DNA of 64,000 nt, taken from the NCBI RefSeq assembly GCF_030462585.1, contig NZ_JASMRU010000001.1, forward strand, positions 508,349 through 572,348, written 5' to 3'. Made by a program: the position numbers and the translations under genes. The DNA comes from Pseudomonas sp. CAN1. Lineage in GTDB: Bacteria; Pseudomonadota; Gammaproteobacteria; Pseudomonadales; Pseudomonadaceae. The stretch's first letter is position 1. The number at the start of each line of letters is the position of its first letter. Shown one piece after another: positions 8,085 to 15,613 of this stretch. The notes under the pieces are model-generated. The model searched no databases, was not told the DNA's origin, and saw only the letters and a list, made by a program, of their open reading frames with translations.

Positions 8085-9275
8085 ATGCGCTACTCGAACT
8101 TCACCCAACGCATCGCCGGCGACGGCGCCGCCGCCTGGGACATCCACTACCGCGCCCTGGCGCGCATGGAGCAGGGCGACGACATCCTGCTGCTGTCGGT
8201 GGGCGATCCGGACTTCGATACCCCGGTGCCCATCGTGCAGTCGGCCATCGACAGCTTGCTGGCCGGCAACACCCATTACGCCGACGTGCGCGGCAAGCGC
8301 TCGCTGCGCGAAGCCATCGCCCGCCGTCATACCCAGCGCAGCGGCCAGGCCGTCACCAGCGACGACGTGGTCGTGCTGGCCGGCGCCCAGTGCGCGCTGT
8401 ATGCCGTGGCGCAGTGCGTGCTCAATCCGGGTGACGAGGTGATCGTCGCCGAGCCGATGTACGTCACCTACGAAGCGGTGTTCGGCGCCTGCGGCGCCAA
8501 GGTCATTCCGGTGTCGGTGCGCTCCGAGCACGGCTTCCGTGTGCAGGCCGAGGACGTCGCCGCTCTGATCACCCCGCGCACCCGCGCACTGGCGATCAAC
8601 AGCCCGCACAACCCGTCTGGTGCCAGCCTGCCGCGCGCCACCTGGGAAGCGCTGGCCGAGCTGTGCATAACTCACGACCTGTGGATGATTTCCGACGAGG
8701 TCTACAGCGAGCTGTTGTTTGACGGCGAGCACATCAGCCCGGCCAGCCTGCCGGGCATGGCCGAGCGCACCGCGACCCTCAACAGCCTGTCGAAATCCCA
8801 TGCCATGACCGGCTGGCGCGTGGGCTGGGTGGTCGGCCCGCAAGAACTCTGCGCACACCTGGAAAACCTCGCTTTGTGCATGCTCTACGGCTCGCCGGAC
8901 TTCATCCAGGACGCCGCCTGCACCGCACTGGAAGCCAGGCTGCCGGAGCTGGAAGCCATGCGCGAGGCCTACCGCCAGCGCCGCGACCTGGTGCTCGACT
9001 GCCTCGCCGATTGCCCCGGCGTGCGCGCCCTGCGGCCGGACGGCGGCATGTTCGTGATGGTCGATATCCGCGCCACCGGGCTCTCCGCCCAGGACTTCTC
9101 CGACCTGCTGCTGGACCGCCACGGCGTCTCCGTGCTGGCCGGCGAAGCCTTCGGCCCCAGCGCCGCCGGGCACATCCGCCTGGGCCTGGTGCTGGGCGCT
9201 GAGCCGCTGCGCGAAGCCTGCCGCCGCATCGCCCTGTGCGCCGCCGAACTGCTCAAGGAAAAACGCTATGCATGA
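8085..9275 (+). CDS. aruH: arginine:pyruvate transaminase, AruH type
   Basis: 396-residue fold-type I PLP aminotransferase (class I/II). NSPHNPSGA (about residue 172) and ISDEVYSEL contact the cofactor, SLSKSHAMTGWRVGW carries the Schiff-base lysine, and the C-terminal IRLGL carries the carboxylate-binding Arg. Length and motifs match P. aeruginosa AruH, which moves the alpha-amino group of L-arginine to pyruvate and gives 2-ketoarginine and alanine. It is 55 bp after the decarboxylase gene and overlaps the aldehyde dehydrogenase gene by 8 bp, so translational coupling is likely. An arginine racemase, which is found in the P. putida version as I recall it, is absent here. Confidence 0.87.
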   Translation: MRYSNFTQRIAGDGAAAWDIHYRALARMEQGDDILLLSVGDPDFDTPVPIVQSAIDSLLAGNTHYADVRGKRSLREAIARRHTQRSGQAVTSDDVVVLAGAQCALYAVAQCVLNPGDEVIVAEPMYVTYEAVFGACGAKVIPVSVRSEHGFRVQAEDVAALITPRTRALAINSPHNPSGASLPRATWEALAELCITHDLWMISDEVYSELLFDGEHISPASLPGMAERTATLNSLSKSHAMTGWRVGWVVGPQELCAHLENLALCMLYGSPDFIQDAACTALEARLPELEAMREAYRQRRDLVLDCLADCPGVRALRPDGGMFVMVDIRATGLSAQDFSDLLLDRHGVSVLAGEAFGPSAAGHIRLGLVLGAEPLREACRRIALCAAELLKEKRYA

Positions 9276-10686
9276 CCGTACGCAGCTCTACATCGACGGC
9301 GCCTGGGTGGCGCCGCAAGGGCAGGGCATGGCCGAGGTGCAGAATCCGGCCACCGAAGAAACGGTCGGCCGTGTGCCGCTGGGTGGCGAAGGCGACGTGA
9401 ACCGCGCGGTGGACGCCGCGCGCCGGGCCTTCCCAGCGTGGTCGCAGGCCCCGTCCCGCGTGCGCGCCGGCTATATCCGCGCCCTCGCCGAACAACTGAA
9501 GAGCCGCGCCGACGAGATGGCCGCGCTGATCACCGCCGAGCTGGGCATGCCCGTGCAGTGGTGCCGCATGGTGCAGGTGGACGGGCCGATCGAGGGCCTG
9601 GAAAGCTACGCCGCCATGGCCGCGCACATGGACGATGTGCGCGAGGTCGGCAACTCGCTGGTGGTGAAAGAGGCGGTAGGTGTCTGCGCCTTCATCAACC
9701 CCTGGAACTACCCGCTGCACCAGTTGATCGGCAAGCTCGCTCCGGCGCTCGCCGCCGGCTGCACCGTGGTGGTCAAGCCGAGCCAGGACACCCCGCTGCA
9801 CGCTTTCCTGCTGGCCGACATGGTTCACGCCATCGGCCTGCCGGCCGGCGTGTTCAACCTGGTCAGCGGCCCCGGCTCCAAGGTCGGCGAAGCCCTGGCG
9901 CGGCATCCCGACGTGGACATGGTGTCCTTCACCGGCTCCACCGGCGCGGGCGTCAAGGTCTCCGAAGCGGCCGCGCCGACGGTCAAGCGTGTGTGCCTGG
10001 AGCTGGGCGGCAAGTCGCCGTTCCTGATCACCGCCGATGCCGACCTGGCCGCTGCCGTGCGCCACGGCGTGCAGGACGTGATGATCAACTCCGGGCAGAC
10101 CTGCACCGCACTGACCCGCATGCTGCTACCGGCCCATCGCTACGCCGAAGCCGTGGAGATCGCCCGCACTGAGGCCCTCGCGCTGAAGATGGGCGACCCG
10201 CTGGACGCGGACAGCTTCCTCGGCCCGATGTGCTCGGGCGGCCAGCGCCGCACCGTGCTCGACTACCTGCGCGTCGGCCAGGAAGAGGGCGCGCAGCTGG
10301 TCTGCGGCGGCGCCGAGCGTCCGGCTCATCTGGAGCGCGGTCACTACGTACAGCCGACGATCTTCGCCGGGGTGAACAACCAGATGCGCATCGCCCGCGA
10401 GGAAATCTTCGGCCCGGTGCTGTGCCTGATTCCCTACGCCGATGAGGCCGAGGCCATCGCCATCGCCAACGATTCGCCATTCGGCCTGTCCAGCGCCGTG
10501 TGGGCGGGCGACCGCGAGGATGGCCTGCGCCTCGCCCGGCAGATGCGCGCCGGCCAATGCTTCGTCAACGGCGGTGCCTTCAACTACCGGGCGCCGTTCG
10601 GTGGCTACAAGCAATCCGGCAACGGCCGCGAATGGGGCGAGCAGGGTCTGCACGAGTTCGTTGAACTCAAGGCCATTCAGCTCTGA
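9268..10686 (+). CDS. NAD(P)-dependent aldehyde dehydrogenase
   Basis: 472-residue ALDH superfamily member. FTGSTGAG lies in the cofactor-binding domain, CLELGGKSP gives the general base Glu245, and NSGQTCTA gives the catalytic nucleophile Cys279. It oxidises an aldehyde to an acid in the cytoplasm. By position, starting within the aruH stop region, it most likely oxidises 4-guanidinobutyraldehyde to 4-guanidinobutyrate, the job done by KauB in P. aeruginosa, which is encoded elsewhere. Thus this operon carries its own dehydrogenase. Sequence alone does not set the substrate. Confidence 0.9.
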   Translation: MHDRTQLYIDGAWVAPQGQGMAEVQNPATEETVGRVPLGGEGDVNRAVDAARRAFPAWSQAPSRVRAGYIRALAEQLKSRADEMAALITAELGMPVQWCRMVQVDGPIEGLESYAAMAAHMDDVREVGNSLVVKEAVGVCAFINPWNYPLHQLIGKLAPALAAGCTVVVKPSQDTPLHAFLLADMVHAIGLPAGVFNLVSGPGSKVGEALARHPDVDMVSFTGSTGAGVKVSEAAAPTVKRVCLELGGKSPFLITADADLAAAVRHGVQDVMINSGQTCTALTRMLLPAHRYAEAVEIARTEALALKMGDPLDADSFLGPMCSGGQRRTVLDYLRVGQEEGAQLVCGGAERPAHLERGHYVQPTIFAGVNNQMRIAREEIFGPVLCLIPYADEAEAIAIANDSPFGLSSAVWAGDREDGLRLARQMRAGQCFVNGGAFNYRAPFGGYKQSGNGREWGEQGLHEFVELKAIQL

Positions 10687-10695
10687 TGTTTTCAG

Positions 10696-10730
10696 CTCCC
10701 TCTCCCTCCGGGAGAGGGTTGGGGTGAGGG
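10696..10730. repeat. class D extragenic palindrome (CCCTCTCCCT/AGGGAGAGGG)
   Basis: CTCCCTCTCCC faces GGGAGAGGG and is followed by a partial copy GGGGTGAGGG. The same family occurs at 21604, 21710, 26104, 26185, 44863 and 44930. It sits between the aldehyde dehydrogenase and quinone oxidoreductase genes. Confidence 0.75.
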
Positions 10731-10760
10731 CAGCCTCTCACTGAGTTTCCAGGAATCCAC

Positions 10761-11465
10761 ATGAACGTACTGATCGTCCACGCCCACAACGAACCACAAT
10801 CCTTCAGCACCGCGCTGTACCAGCTCGCCGAGGAAACCCTGCGCGGCCAGGGCCACGAAGTGCAGGTCTCCGACCTCTACGCGATGAACTGGAACCCGGT
10901 GGCCAGCGCCGCCGACTTCGGCGCCCGCGCCAACCCCGAATACCTGGTCTACGCCCTGGAACAGCGCGAAGGTGCCAAGGCCAAGACCATCGCTGCCGAC
11001 ATCCAGGCCGAGCTGGACAAGCTGCTCTGGGCGGACCTGGTGATCTTCAACTTCCCGATCTACTGGTTCTCCGCGCCGGCCATCCTCAAGGGCTGGTTCG
11101 ACCGCGTGCTGGTCTCGGGCGTCTGCTACGGCGGCAAGCGCTTCTACGACCAGGGCGGCCTGGCCGGCAAGAAGGCGCTGGTGACCGTGACCCTCGGCGG
11201 CCGCGACCACATGTTCGGCGACGACGCCATCCACGGCCCGCTGGAAGACATGCTGCGGCCGATCCTGCGCGGCACCCTGGCCTACACCGGCATGAGCGTG
11301 CTGCCGCCCTTCGTCGCCTGGCACGTGCCCTACATCAGCAACGAGGCGCGCCAGGACTTCCTGCGCCAGTACCAGGACCGCCTGCAGAACCTGGAGGGCG
11401 ACCAGCCGCTGGAGTTCGTGCGCCTGGAGCAGTTCGACGAGCGCCTCTACCCGCTGCCGCGCTGA
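10761..11465 (+). CDS. NAD(P)H dehydrogenase (quinone), flavodoxin-like fold
   Basis: 234 residues of the NQO1/MdaB/KefF-type flavodoxin-2 family: N-terminal MNVLIVHAHNEPQSFSTAL forms the FMN/FAD phosphate loop, and DLVIFNFPIYWFSAPAILKGWFDRV is split between the core strand and the flavin-contact helix. These cytoplasmic enzymes reduce quinones by two electrons. The start has a weak Shine-Dalgarno (AGGAA, 10764 minus 13). A gene of this type flanks aruHI in PAO1 (PA4975, from memory), supporting membership in the same functional group, although a class D palindrome separates it from the rest. Its link to arginine breakdown is not explained by known chemistry; it may protect against quinone or redox stress. 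Confidence 0.87.
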   Translation: MNVLIVHAHNEPQSFSTALYQLAEETLRGQGHEVQVSDLYAMNWNPVASAADFGARANPEYLVYALEQREGAKAKTIAADIQAELDKLLWADLVIFNFPIYWFSAPAILKGWFDRVLVSGVCYGGKRFYDQGGLAGKKALVTVTLGGRDHMFGDDAIHGPLEDMLRPILRGTLAYTGMSVLPPFVAWHVPYISNEARQDFLRQYQDRLQNLEGDQPLEFVRLEQFDERLYPLPR

Positions 11466-11475
11466 GCTGCTCTTC

Positions 11476-11568
11476 GTAGGAGCGAGCTTGCTCGCGAACA
11501 AATTCCCCGGCGACTCCGGAGTGAAGTGGGTTCGCGAGCAATAACGATGGCGTCCCCCTCGCTCCTAC
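11476..11568. repeat. REP-like extragenic palindrome (class A) with an interrupted right arm
   Basis: GTAGGAGCGAGCTTGCTCGC starts the element and CGCTCCTAC ends it. The right arm reads TTCGCGAGC, then a 20-bp insert AATAACGATGGCGTCCCCCT, then CGCTCCTAC. The element at 21772-21863 has the same insert, so the two are one subfamily. Confidence 0.8.
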
Positions 11569-11604
11569 ACCATCCGGCTCGACTCCGGTGCTGCGGCCAG
11601 AAAC

Positions 11605-11636
11605 GAAAAAGGGCGGTCACCCGAAGATGACCGCCC
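11605..11636 (-). terminator. intrinsic terminator for leftward transcription
   Basis: GGGCGGTCA (11611-11619) pairs with TGACCGCCC (11628-11636). On the minus strand the stem is followed by TTTTTCGTTT; on the plus strand it is followed by CTGGAG, with no U-tract. Thus it ends a leftward transcript, yet the nearest gene to the right is on the plus strand. Confidence 0.7.
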
Positions 11637-11749
11637 CTGGAGAAAGAGTCAGTCGCTGCAGCGGATATGCGCGGGGGAGAGGGCCGTCGATTGGTGTATC
11701 GGCGACCGTACGATGAGCCTGGTATGCCCAACGTTGCTGCAGCGACTTG
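11605..11749 (-). ncRNA. candidate small RNA on the minus strand
   Basis: No minus-strand gene explains the terminator at 11605-11636. Upstream of it on the minus strand, 12-nt arms at 11736-11747 and 11651-11662 (AGTCGCTGCAGC / GCTGCAGCGACT) are perfectly complementary and would close about 73 nt. A -10-like TATAGT occurs at 11761-11756, placing a start near 11749. The -35 is poor. The expected RNA is about 145 nt. This is inference from structure; no known family is recognised. Confidence 0.35.
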
Positions 11750-11877
11750 TCCGGCACTATACGTGGTAACAATCGCTAAAAAACGACCCTATACTGCGAT
11801 TCAGTTTTGCGGCGCGGACAACAATGGTTGTCGTCTCCTACAGGCGCCTACGACAAGATCAACAGGCAGGGGGAAGG

Positions 11878-12813
11878 ATGGACGTACTTCACGCGATGCG
11901 GGCATTCGTCCGGGTGGTGGATGCCGGCAGTTTCACCGCCGCCGCCAATGCCCTGGGGTTATCCACAGCCCAGGTCTCGCGGGTGGTCTCCGACCTCGAA
12001 TCGCAGCTCGAAGCGCGCCTGCTGCACCGCACTACAAGACGCCTGGCGCTGACCGAAACCGGTGAGCGCTACCTGCTGCGCTGCCGGGAAATCCTCGCCG
12101 ATGTCGACGAAGCCCAGGCCGAAGCCAGCGGCGCGCACCTCAATCCCCGTGGCCGCCTGCGCGTGCACTCGCTCACCGGCCTTGGCCAGCAGCACCTGAT
12201 CCCGCTGATCTCGCGCTACTGCGAGTCCTTCCCCGAGGTCTACATCGAGCTGACCCTGGCCCAGCGCCAGCCGGACATCCTCGAGGAAGGCCAGGACGTG
12301 GTGATCACCCGCGACCGCGAACTGCCGGATTCCGAGTTCGTCGCCCAGACCCTGGGCACCATCTACAGCGTGCTCTGTGCCAGCCCCGAATACCTCAAGC
12401 GGCGCGGCACCCCGACCAGCGTCGCCGATCTGCACCAGCACACTTGCCTGCGCCTGCAGGACCCGACCTTCCCCGAGGGCTGGGCCTTCGAGGAGGGCAA
12501 CGAGGAAAGCGTGATCCGCCCGCGCGACACCTTCATGGTCAACGTCGCCGAAGCGCTGACCGGCGCCGCTGCTGCCGGCATGGGTATCTGCCTGTTGCCC
12601 AGCTACGTCGCGGCCCCCGCCCTGCGCCGGCGTTCGCTGGTGCGCGTGCTGCCCCGGCACAGCCTGCACGTGCGGCAGATCTATGCGCTGTACCCGTCGC
12701 GGCGCTTTCTCGACGCGAAGATCCGCACCTGGGTGGAATTCCTCAAGGCGGAGCTGCCACGGGTATTCGAAGAAGACGAAGCAGCGCTCAACGATCCCGT
12801 CAACTGGGCATAA
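11878..12813 (+). CDS. LysR-family transcriptional regulator
   Basis: 311 residues from ATG 11878, preceded by GGGGGAAGG. The N-terminal winged HTH covers about 1-60 (MRAFVRVVDAGSFTAAANAL, then STAQVSRVVSDLE) and the ligand-binding domain follows from about 90. The CrgA-like N terminus (MDVLHAMRAF) is common among regulators of quinone reductase and aromatic genes. An in-frame ATG at 11824 would add 18 unlike residues. It lies downstream of, and co-directional with, the quinone oxidoreductase gene but is separated by a REP and the antisense terminator, so it has its own promoter; a TATACT at 11790 is a candidate -10. Its target is not known; the catabolic operon is one guess. Confidence 0.9.
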   Translation: MDVLHAMRAFVRVVDAGSFTAAANALGLSTAQVSRVVSDLESQLEARLLHRTTRRLALTETGERYLLRCREILADVDEAQAEASGAHLNPRGRLRVHSLTGLGQQHLIPLISRYCESFPEVYIELTLAQRQPDILEEGQDVVITRDRELPDSEFVAQTLGTIYSVLCASPEYLKRRGTPTSVADLHQHTCLRLQDPTFPEGWAFEEGNEESVIRPRDTFMVNVAEALTGAAAAGMGICLLPSYVAAPALRRRSLVRVLPRHSLHVRQIYALYPSRRFLDAKIRTWVEFLKAELPRVFEEDEAALNDPVNWA

Positions 12814-12994
12814 GGCAAAGAGCTAGCGTGGCGCAATGCCGCAGCCGCTCTATATCGGCGTTCCCGGACGATCGGCGCGGATTGTTGCTTTTTAGGCAAT
12901 GCTTTGTTGGTTAGCTAGCTATTTTTCTACCCACTGTTGCGCCGTAACCTTTCTCCAGACCCGACCAATCGGGAGTTCAGAAAGGATCACCATC

Positions 12995-13189
12995 ATGCCC
13001 CGTTCGCTTTATGTTGCTGCCCTGCTGTCCGTTTGCTCGCTGTCCTTCACCCAGCTGAGCTTCGCCGAAGAATCGCGCCTGATGACCGACAAGATGGTCA
13101 AGGCCAACGAAGCCGTGATTGCCCAGCAGCAGGCCCAGTCCGCCGAGCAGACCGCCAAGGCCGCCGCTGGCAGCAACGCCGATTCCTGA
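12995..13189 (+). CDS. small exported protein of unknown function
   Basis: 64 residues from ATG 12995 (AAAGGA 8 bp upstream). The first 24 residues form a clear Sec signal peptide (MPRSLYVAALLSVCSLSFTQ then LSFA with cleavage after FAEE or SFA). The mature part is about 40 residues, polar, Gln/Ala rich (AVIAQQQAQSAEQTAKAAAG) and probably helical. No Cys or metal motif is present. It has its own strong terminator 54 nt after the stop, so it is monocistronic. I do not recognise a family. It is likely periplasmic. Confidence 0.75.
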   Translation: MPRSLYVAALLSVCSLSFTQLSFAEESRLMTDKMVKANEAVIAQQQAQSAEQTAKAAAGSNADS

Positions 13190-13243
13190 TCGGCCGCTTC
13201 CCCCGGGAAGCCCGGTGCGTGAGCCGGGCTTCTCAACACCTTG

Positions 13244-13271
13244 CGCCGCATAAGACATGCGGCGTTTTTTT
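13244..13271 (+). terminator. intrinsic terminator of the small exported protein gene
   Basis: CGCCGCAT (13244-13251) pairs with ATGCGGCG (13257-13264) around a 5-nt loop and is followed by seven T residues. Confidence 0.9.
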
Positions 13272-13296
13272 GCCCGCGTTTCCGCACCGGCCAGGT

Positions 13297-13321
13297 GACT
13301 GTTACAGATGCTGTAACAGTC
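13297..13321. promoter_or_regulatory. perfect 11-bp dyad, possible operator
   Basis: GACTGTTACAG (13297-13307) and CTGTAACAGTC (13311-13321) are perfectly symmetric around ATG. No T-tract follows. It lies between two terminators and 40 bp ahead of a TATACT box, so it may control the candidate RNA at 13374. Confidence 0.45.
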
Positions 13322-13355
13322 TTTCGCTGCCAGTGATCTGTATTCCTGTCTATTC

Positions 13356-13372
13356 GGTCAATATACTTGACC
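13356..13372. promoter_or_regulatory. short dyad over a -10-like TATACT
   Basis: GGTCAA (13356-13361) and TTGACC (13367-13372) are inverted around TATAC, and TATACT at 13362-13367 could serve as a -10 for rightward transcription. The -35 region (TGTATT near 13339) is weak. Confidence 0.3.
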
Positions 13373-13373
13373 C

Positions 13374-13497
13374 AACAGCGCGGCTCTCCAGCCTCGCCGT
13401 TACCGGCCTCACCGCCGGCAAGCTTCCCGACGCCGATTCTTGATTGCTCCAGATCGACGTCCGTCTCAAGGCCGCTGCTATCAGCGGCCTTTTTTTA
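13374..13497 (+). ncRNA. candidate small RNA or attenuated leader
   Basis: An intrinsic terminator at 13468-13497 ends a transcript for which no convincing gene exists: the preceding gene already has its own terminator at 13244-13271. From the TATACT box the RNA would be about 120 nt. A 36-codon GTG frame (13333-13443) ends at the terminator but has no ribosome site and no recognisable features. The next gene begins 102 nt later, so a 5'-leader attenuator for the membrane protein gene at 13599 is the alternative. Confidence 0.35.
13468..13497 (+). terminator. strong intrinsic terminator with no assigned gene
   Basis: AAGGCCGCTG and CAGCGGCCTT pair around CTAT and run into TTTTTT (13490-13496). 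Confidence 0.85.
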
Positions 13498-13598
13498 TGC
13501 CGGTGAAAATCTGCGGACTGACGGCGTGGCCGCGGGCGTGCGGGCTGATAGTCTGGGAGCGCTCCGCGCCCCGCGCGGATTCGACAAGGACGCCACCG

Positions 13599-14594
13599 AT
13601 GACCACCGACAATCCCTTTGCCACCCCCCATGCCCCGCTGACTGCCCCCACGGCGAACGTGACGCCGGCCGGCAACCAGCCCTTTCTGTTCGTCATCGCC
13701 ATGCTGGTGGCGGCGGCGCTGGTGTTCTTCGGCAGCAACGCCGTGCAGTGGATCGCCGACCTGGGCGGCTACCGCAATCGCCTGGTGCAGTACCTGCCGA
13801 CCATGCTGGTCAACTGGGTGGGCGGGCTGATGTTCTATGCCGCTGCGGTCCTGTTGCTGGCGCACTACCAGCGTGAACGCCACGCTATCGCCCGCTTCCA
13901 GCCGCAGACCCTGCTGCTGGTGGGCTTCGGCATCTTCTACGTGATCGCCACGGTGGTGGTCAGCACGCTGGTGTCCTATTTCAGCGTGTCACTCTATCAA
14001 TGGATATTCACCCAGGAAGGCCGGACCTTGTGGATGGTCCTCTACGGCCAGCTGACTTCGCTGATCAACCTCGGCCTGGGCTGCCTGCTGCCGCTCTGGC
14101 TGGTACTGCACCTGGCGCGCTCGCGCTCGGAGCTGCTGGCGCCGGGGCAGCCCGTGGCGCTGCCGTCCTGGCAGGTGGCGCTGGGCGTGGCGCTGTGCTT
14201 CACCGCGCTGGTCTACAAGGTGCTGGCCGCGCTGAGCTACAGCGCGCTCTACCTGTACAGCGGCGGCGATGGCTGGCAATCGGTGTTCCTGCTGACCGGC
14301 TGCGTGGTGCCATTTGCCGTCGTCATGGCCGCCGTGCAGACGCGCCTGCCGGCGCAGGTCTCGCGCTTCGGCGCGGGGCGGGTGCTGGGCGCGGCCCTGG
14401 CGCTGATCCTGGTGTGGGCGGTGGCGATCGTGCTGGTGTCGGTGCTGGTGGCCTTCGCCGCCTACAGCTCGCGCTACTCGGACAGCCTGCCGCTGTACCT
14501 GCTGCCGCCGGCGGTCCTGCTGCTGGCGCTGCTCTGGCCGCTGGCGCGCTGGGTCACCGGCTGGTTCTTCACCGAGCAGTTGAGCCGCGCCTGA
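13599..14594 (+). CDS. multi-pass membrane protein of unknown function (first of two paralogues)
   Basis: 331 residues from ATG 13599, with AAGGA 8 bp upstream. After a short Pro-rich N terminus containing DNPFATPHA come about eight hydrophobic segments (for example near residues 28-46, 68-88, 104-125, 145-170, 195-215, 230-250, 268-290, 300-320). The RERHAIARFQP sequence sits in the loop after TM2 and recurs in the next gene. There are no catalytic motifs. It is followed after 14 bp by a paralogue, with which it probably forms an operon and perhaps a complex. I do not recognise the family. It resides in the inner membrane. Confidence 0.75.
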   Translation: MTTDNPFATPHAPLTAPTANVTPAGNQPFLFVIAMLVAAALVFFGSNAVQWIADLGGYRNRLVQYLPTMLVNWVGGLMFYAAAVLLLAHYQRERHAIARFQPQTLLLVGFGIFYVIATVVVSTLVSYFSVSLYQWIFTQEGRTLWMVLYGQLTSLINLGLGCLLPLWLVLHLARSRSELLAPGQPVALPSWQVALGVALCFTALVYKVLAALSYSALYLYSGGDGWQSVFLLTGCVVPFAVVMAAVQTRLPAQVSRFGAGRVLGAALALILVWAVAIVLVSVLVAFAAYSSRYSDSLPLYLLPPAVLLLALLWPLARWVTGWFFTEQLSRA

Positions 14595-14608
14595 CGAGCT
14601 GACCGACC

Positions 14609-15613
14609 TTGCAGCAGAACCCCTACATCGTCCCGCGCGCCGGGTTGGCAGAAGACTCCGGCAGTGACACGCCGGCGCTGCGCCAGCCCTATCTGCTGGC
14701 GCTGGCCCTGTTCGTGGCGGGCATCAGCGCGCTGCTGGCGAGTTCCCTGCTGCAGGGTTTTGCCGGTGTTCCTGTGGGGCAAGTACTGCGGGCCGTGCCG
14801 GGCCTGCTTGGCCCCTGGCTGACTTCGCTGTTGATCAGTAGCGCAGTGGCGGTGCTGTTCATGCAGGCCCAGCGCGAACGTCATGCCATACGGGAATTCC
14901 GCCCCTTCGCGCTGATCGTCGTGGTGTTCCTGCTGTTGTCGGGTGCTGCCGTCGAATGGCTGGCCGGCTTGCTGCGGGACTCGGGGCGGGAATTCGCGTT
15001 GTGGCTGGCGGATGTCGCCAATCTGATGGGGCTGGTTTCGCCCCTGGCGTTCCTCACCAGCGCCGCGGTGCAGGCTGGGATATGCCTGCTTCCGCTGTGG
15101 CTGGTGTTGCTGCTGACTCGCTCACGCTGTGTGCGGCAGCCGTCAAAAGCGTTGCTGCCGATTGCTCGCCTGCACGTCGCCTTTGGCGTGGCGCTGGGCT
15201 TTGCCGCGATCACCGGCAAGCTGCTCTCGGGGCTGGCGCGGCTGTTTCTTGCCAGCAAGGTCGGTGCCTGGGGCCTGGCCCTGGAGATTGCGGCCTGGGC
15301 GGTGCCCTTCGCGCTGGTGCTGGTCGGTGTGCTGCGGCAGTTGCCACCACAGGTTCCACGCTATGCCGCCGGGCGTGTCGTGCTGGCCGCATTGACCATC
15401 AGCCTGGGTTGGAGCTTCAGCGTGGTGTTGGTGGAGCTGGTGGGCTACGTGCTGCTGCAGGAGCCGCTCGGGCGTCTGCAGGCGGCCAGCGGCCTGCCTG
15501 TGTTGCCCCTGCTGGCGATCCTTGTGGCGTTGCTTCTGCTGGCCAGCTGGACGTTCACTGGCGCGCGCTGGCTGCCGGGGCGCAAGCGCCGGGCTCAGTC
15601 CTCGCCCAGGTAA
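14609..15613 (+). CDS. multi-pass membrane protein of unknown function (second paralogue)
   Basis: 334 residues from a TTG start at 14609; no ATG is available near the conserved N terminus QNPYIVPRAG, which parallels DNPFATPHA of the preceding protein. It has about eight hydrophobic segments and shares RERHAIREFRPF after the second one, LPLWLVL and PARFGVALGF-type positions with its neighbour, pointing to tandem duplication. Its last 19 bp overlap the end of the convergent mifR gene (15595). Function is unknown; the position next to mifRS does not by itself link them. Confidence 0.72.
   Translation: MQQNPYIVPRAGLAEDSGSDTPALRQPYLLALALFVAGISALLASSLLQGFAGVPVGQVLRAVPGLLGPWLTSLLISSAVAVLFMQAQRERHAIREFRPFALIVVVFLLLSGAAVEWLAGLLRDSGREFALWLADVANLMGLVSPLAFLTSAAVQAGICLLPLWLVLLLTRSRCVRQPSKALLPIARLHVAFGVALGFAAITGKLLSGLARLFLASKVGAWGLALEIAAWAVPFALVLVGVLRQLPPQVPRYAAGRVVLAALTISLGWSFSVVLVELVGYVLLQEPLGRLQAASGLPVLPLLAILVALLLLASWTFTGARWLPGRKRRAQSSPR

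Noticed and set aside
11447..11731. 94-codon minus-strand frame
   Set aside because: It runs through a terminator and a REP palindrome and has no ribosome site.
13333..13443. 36-codon GTG frame ending just before a terminator
   Set aside because: No Shine-Dalgarno, no signal or motif; kept only as part of the candidate RNA region.
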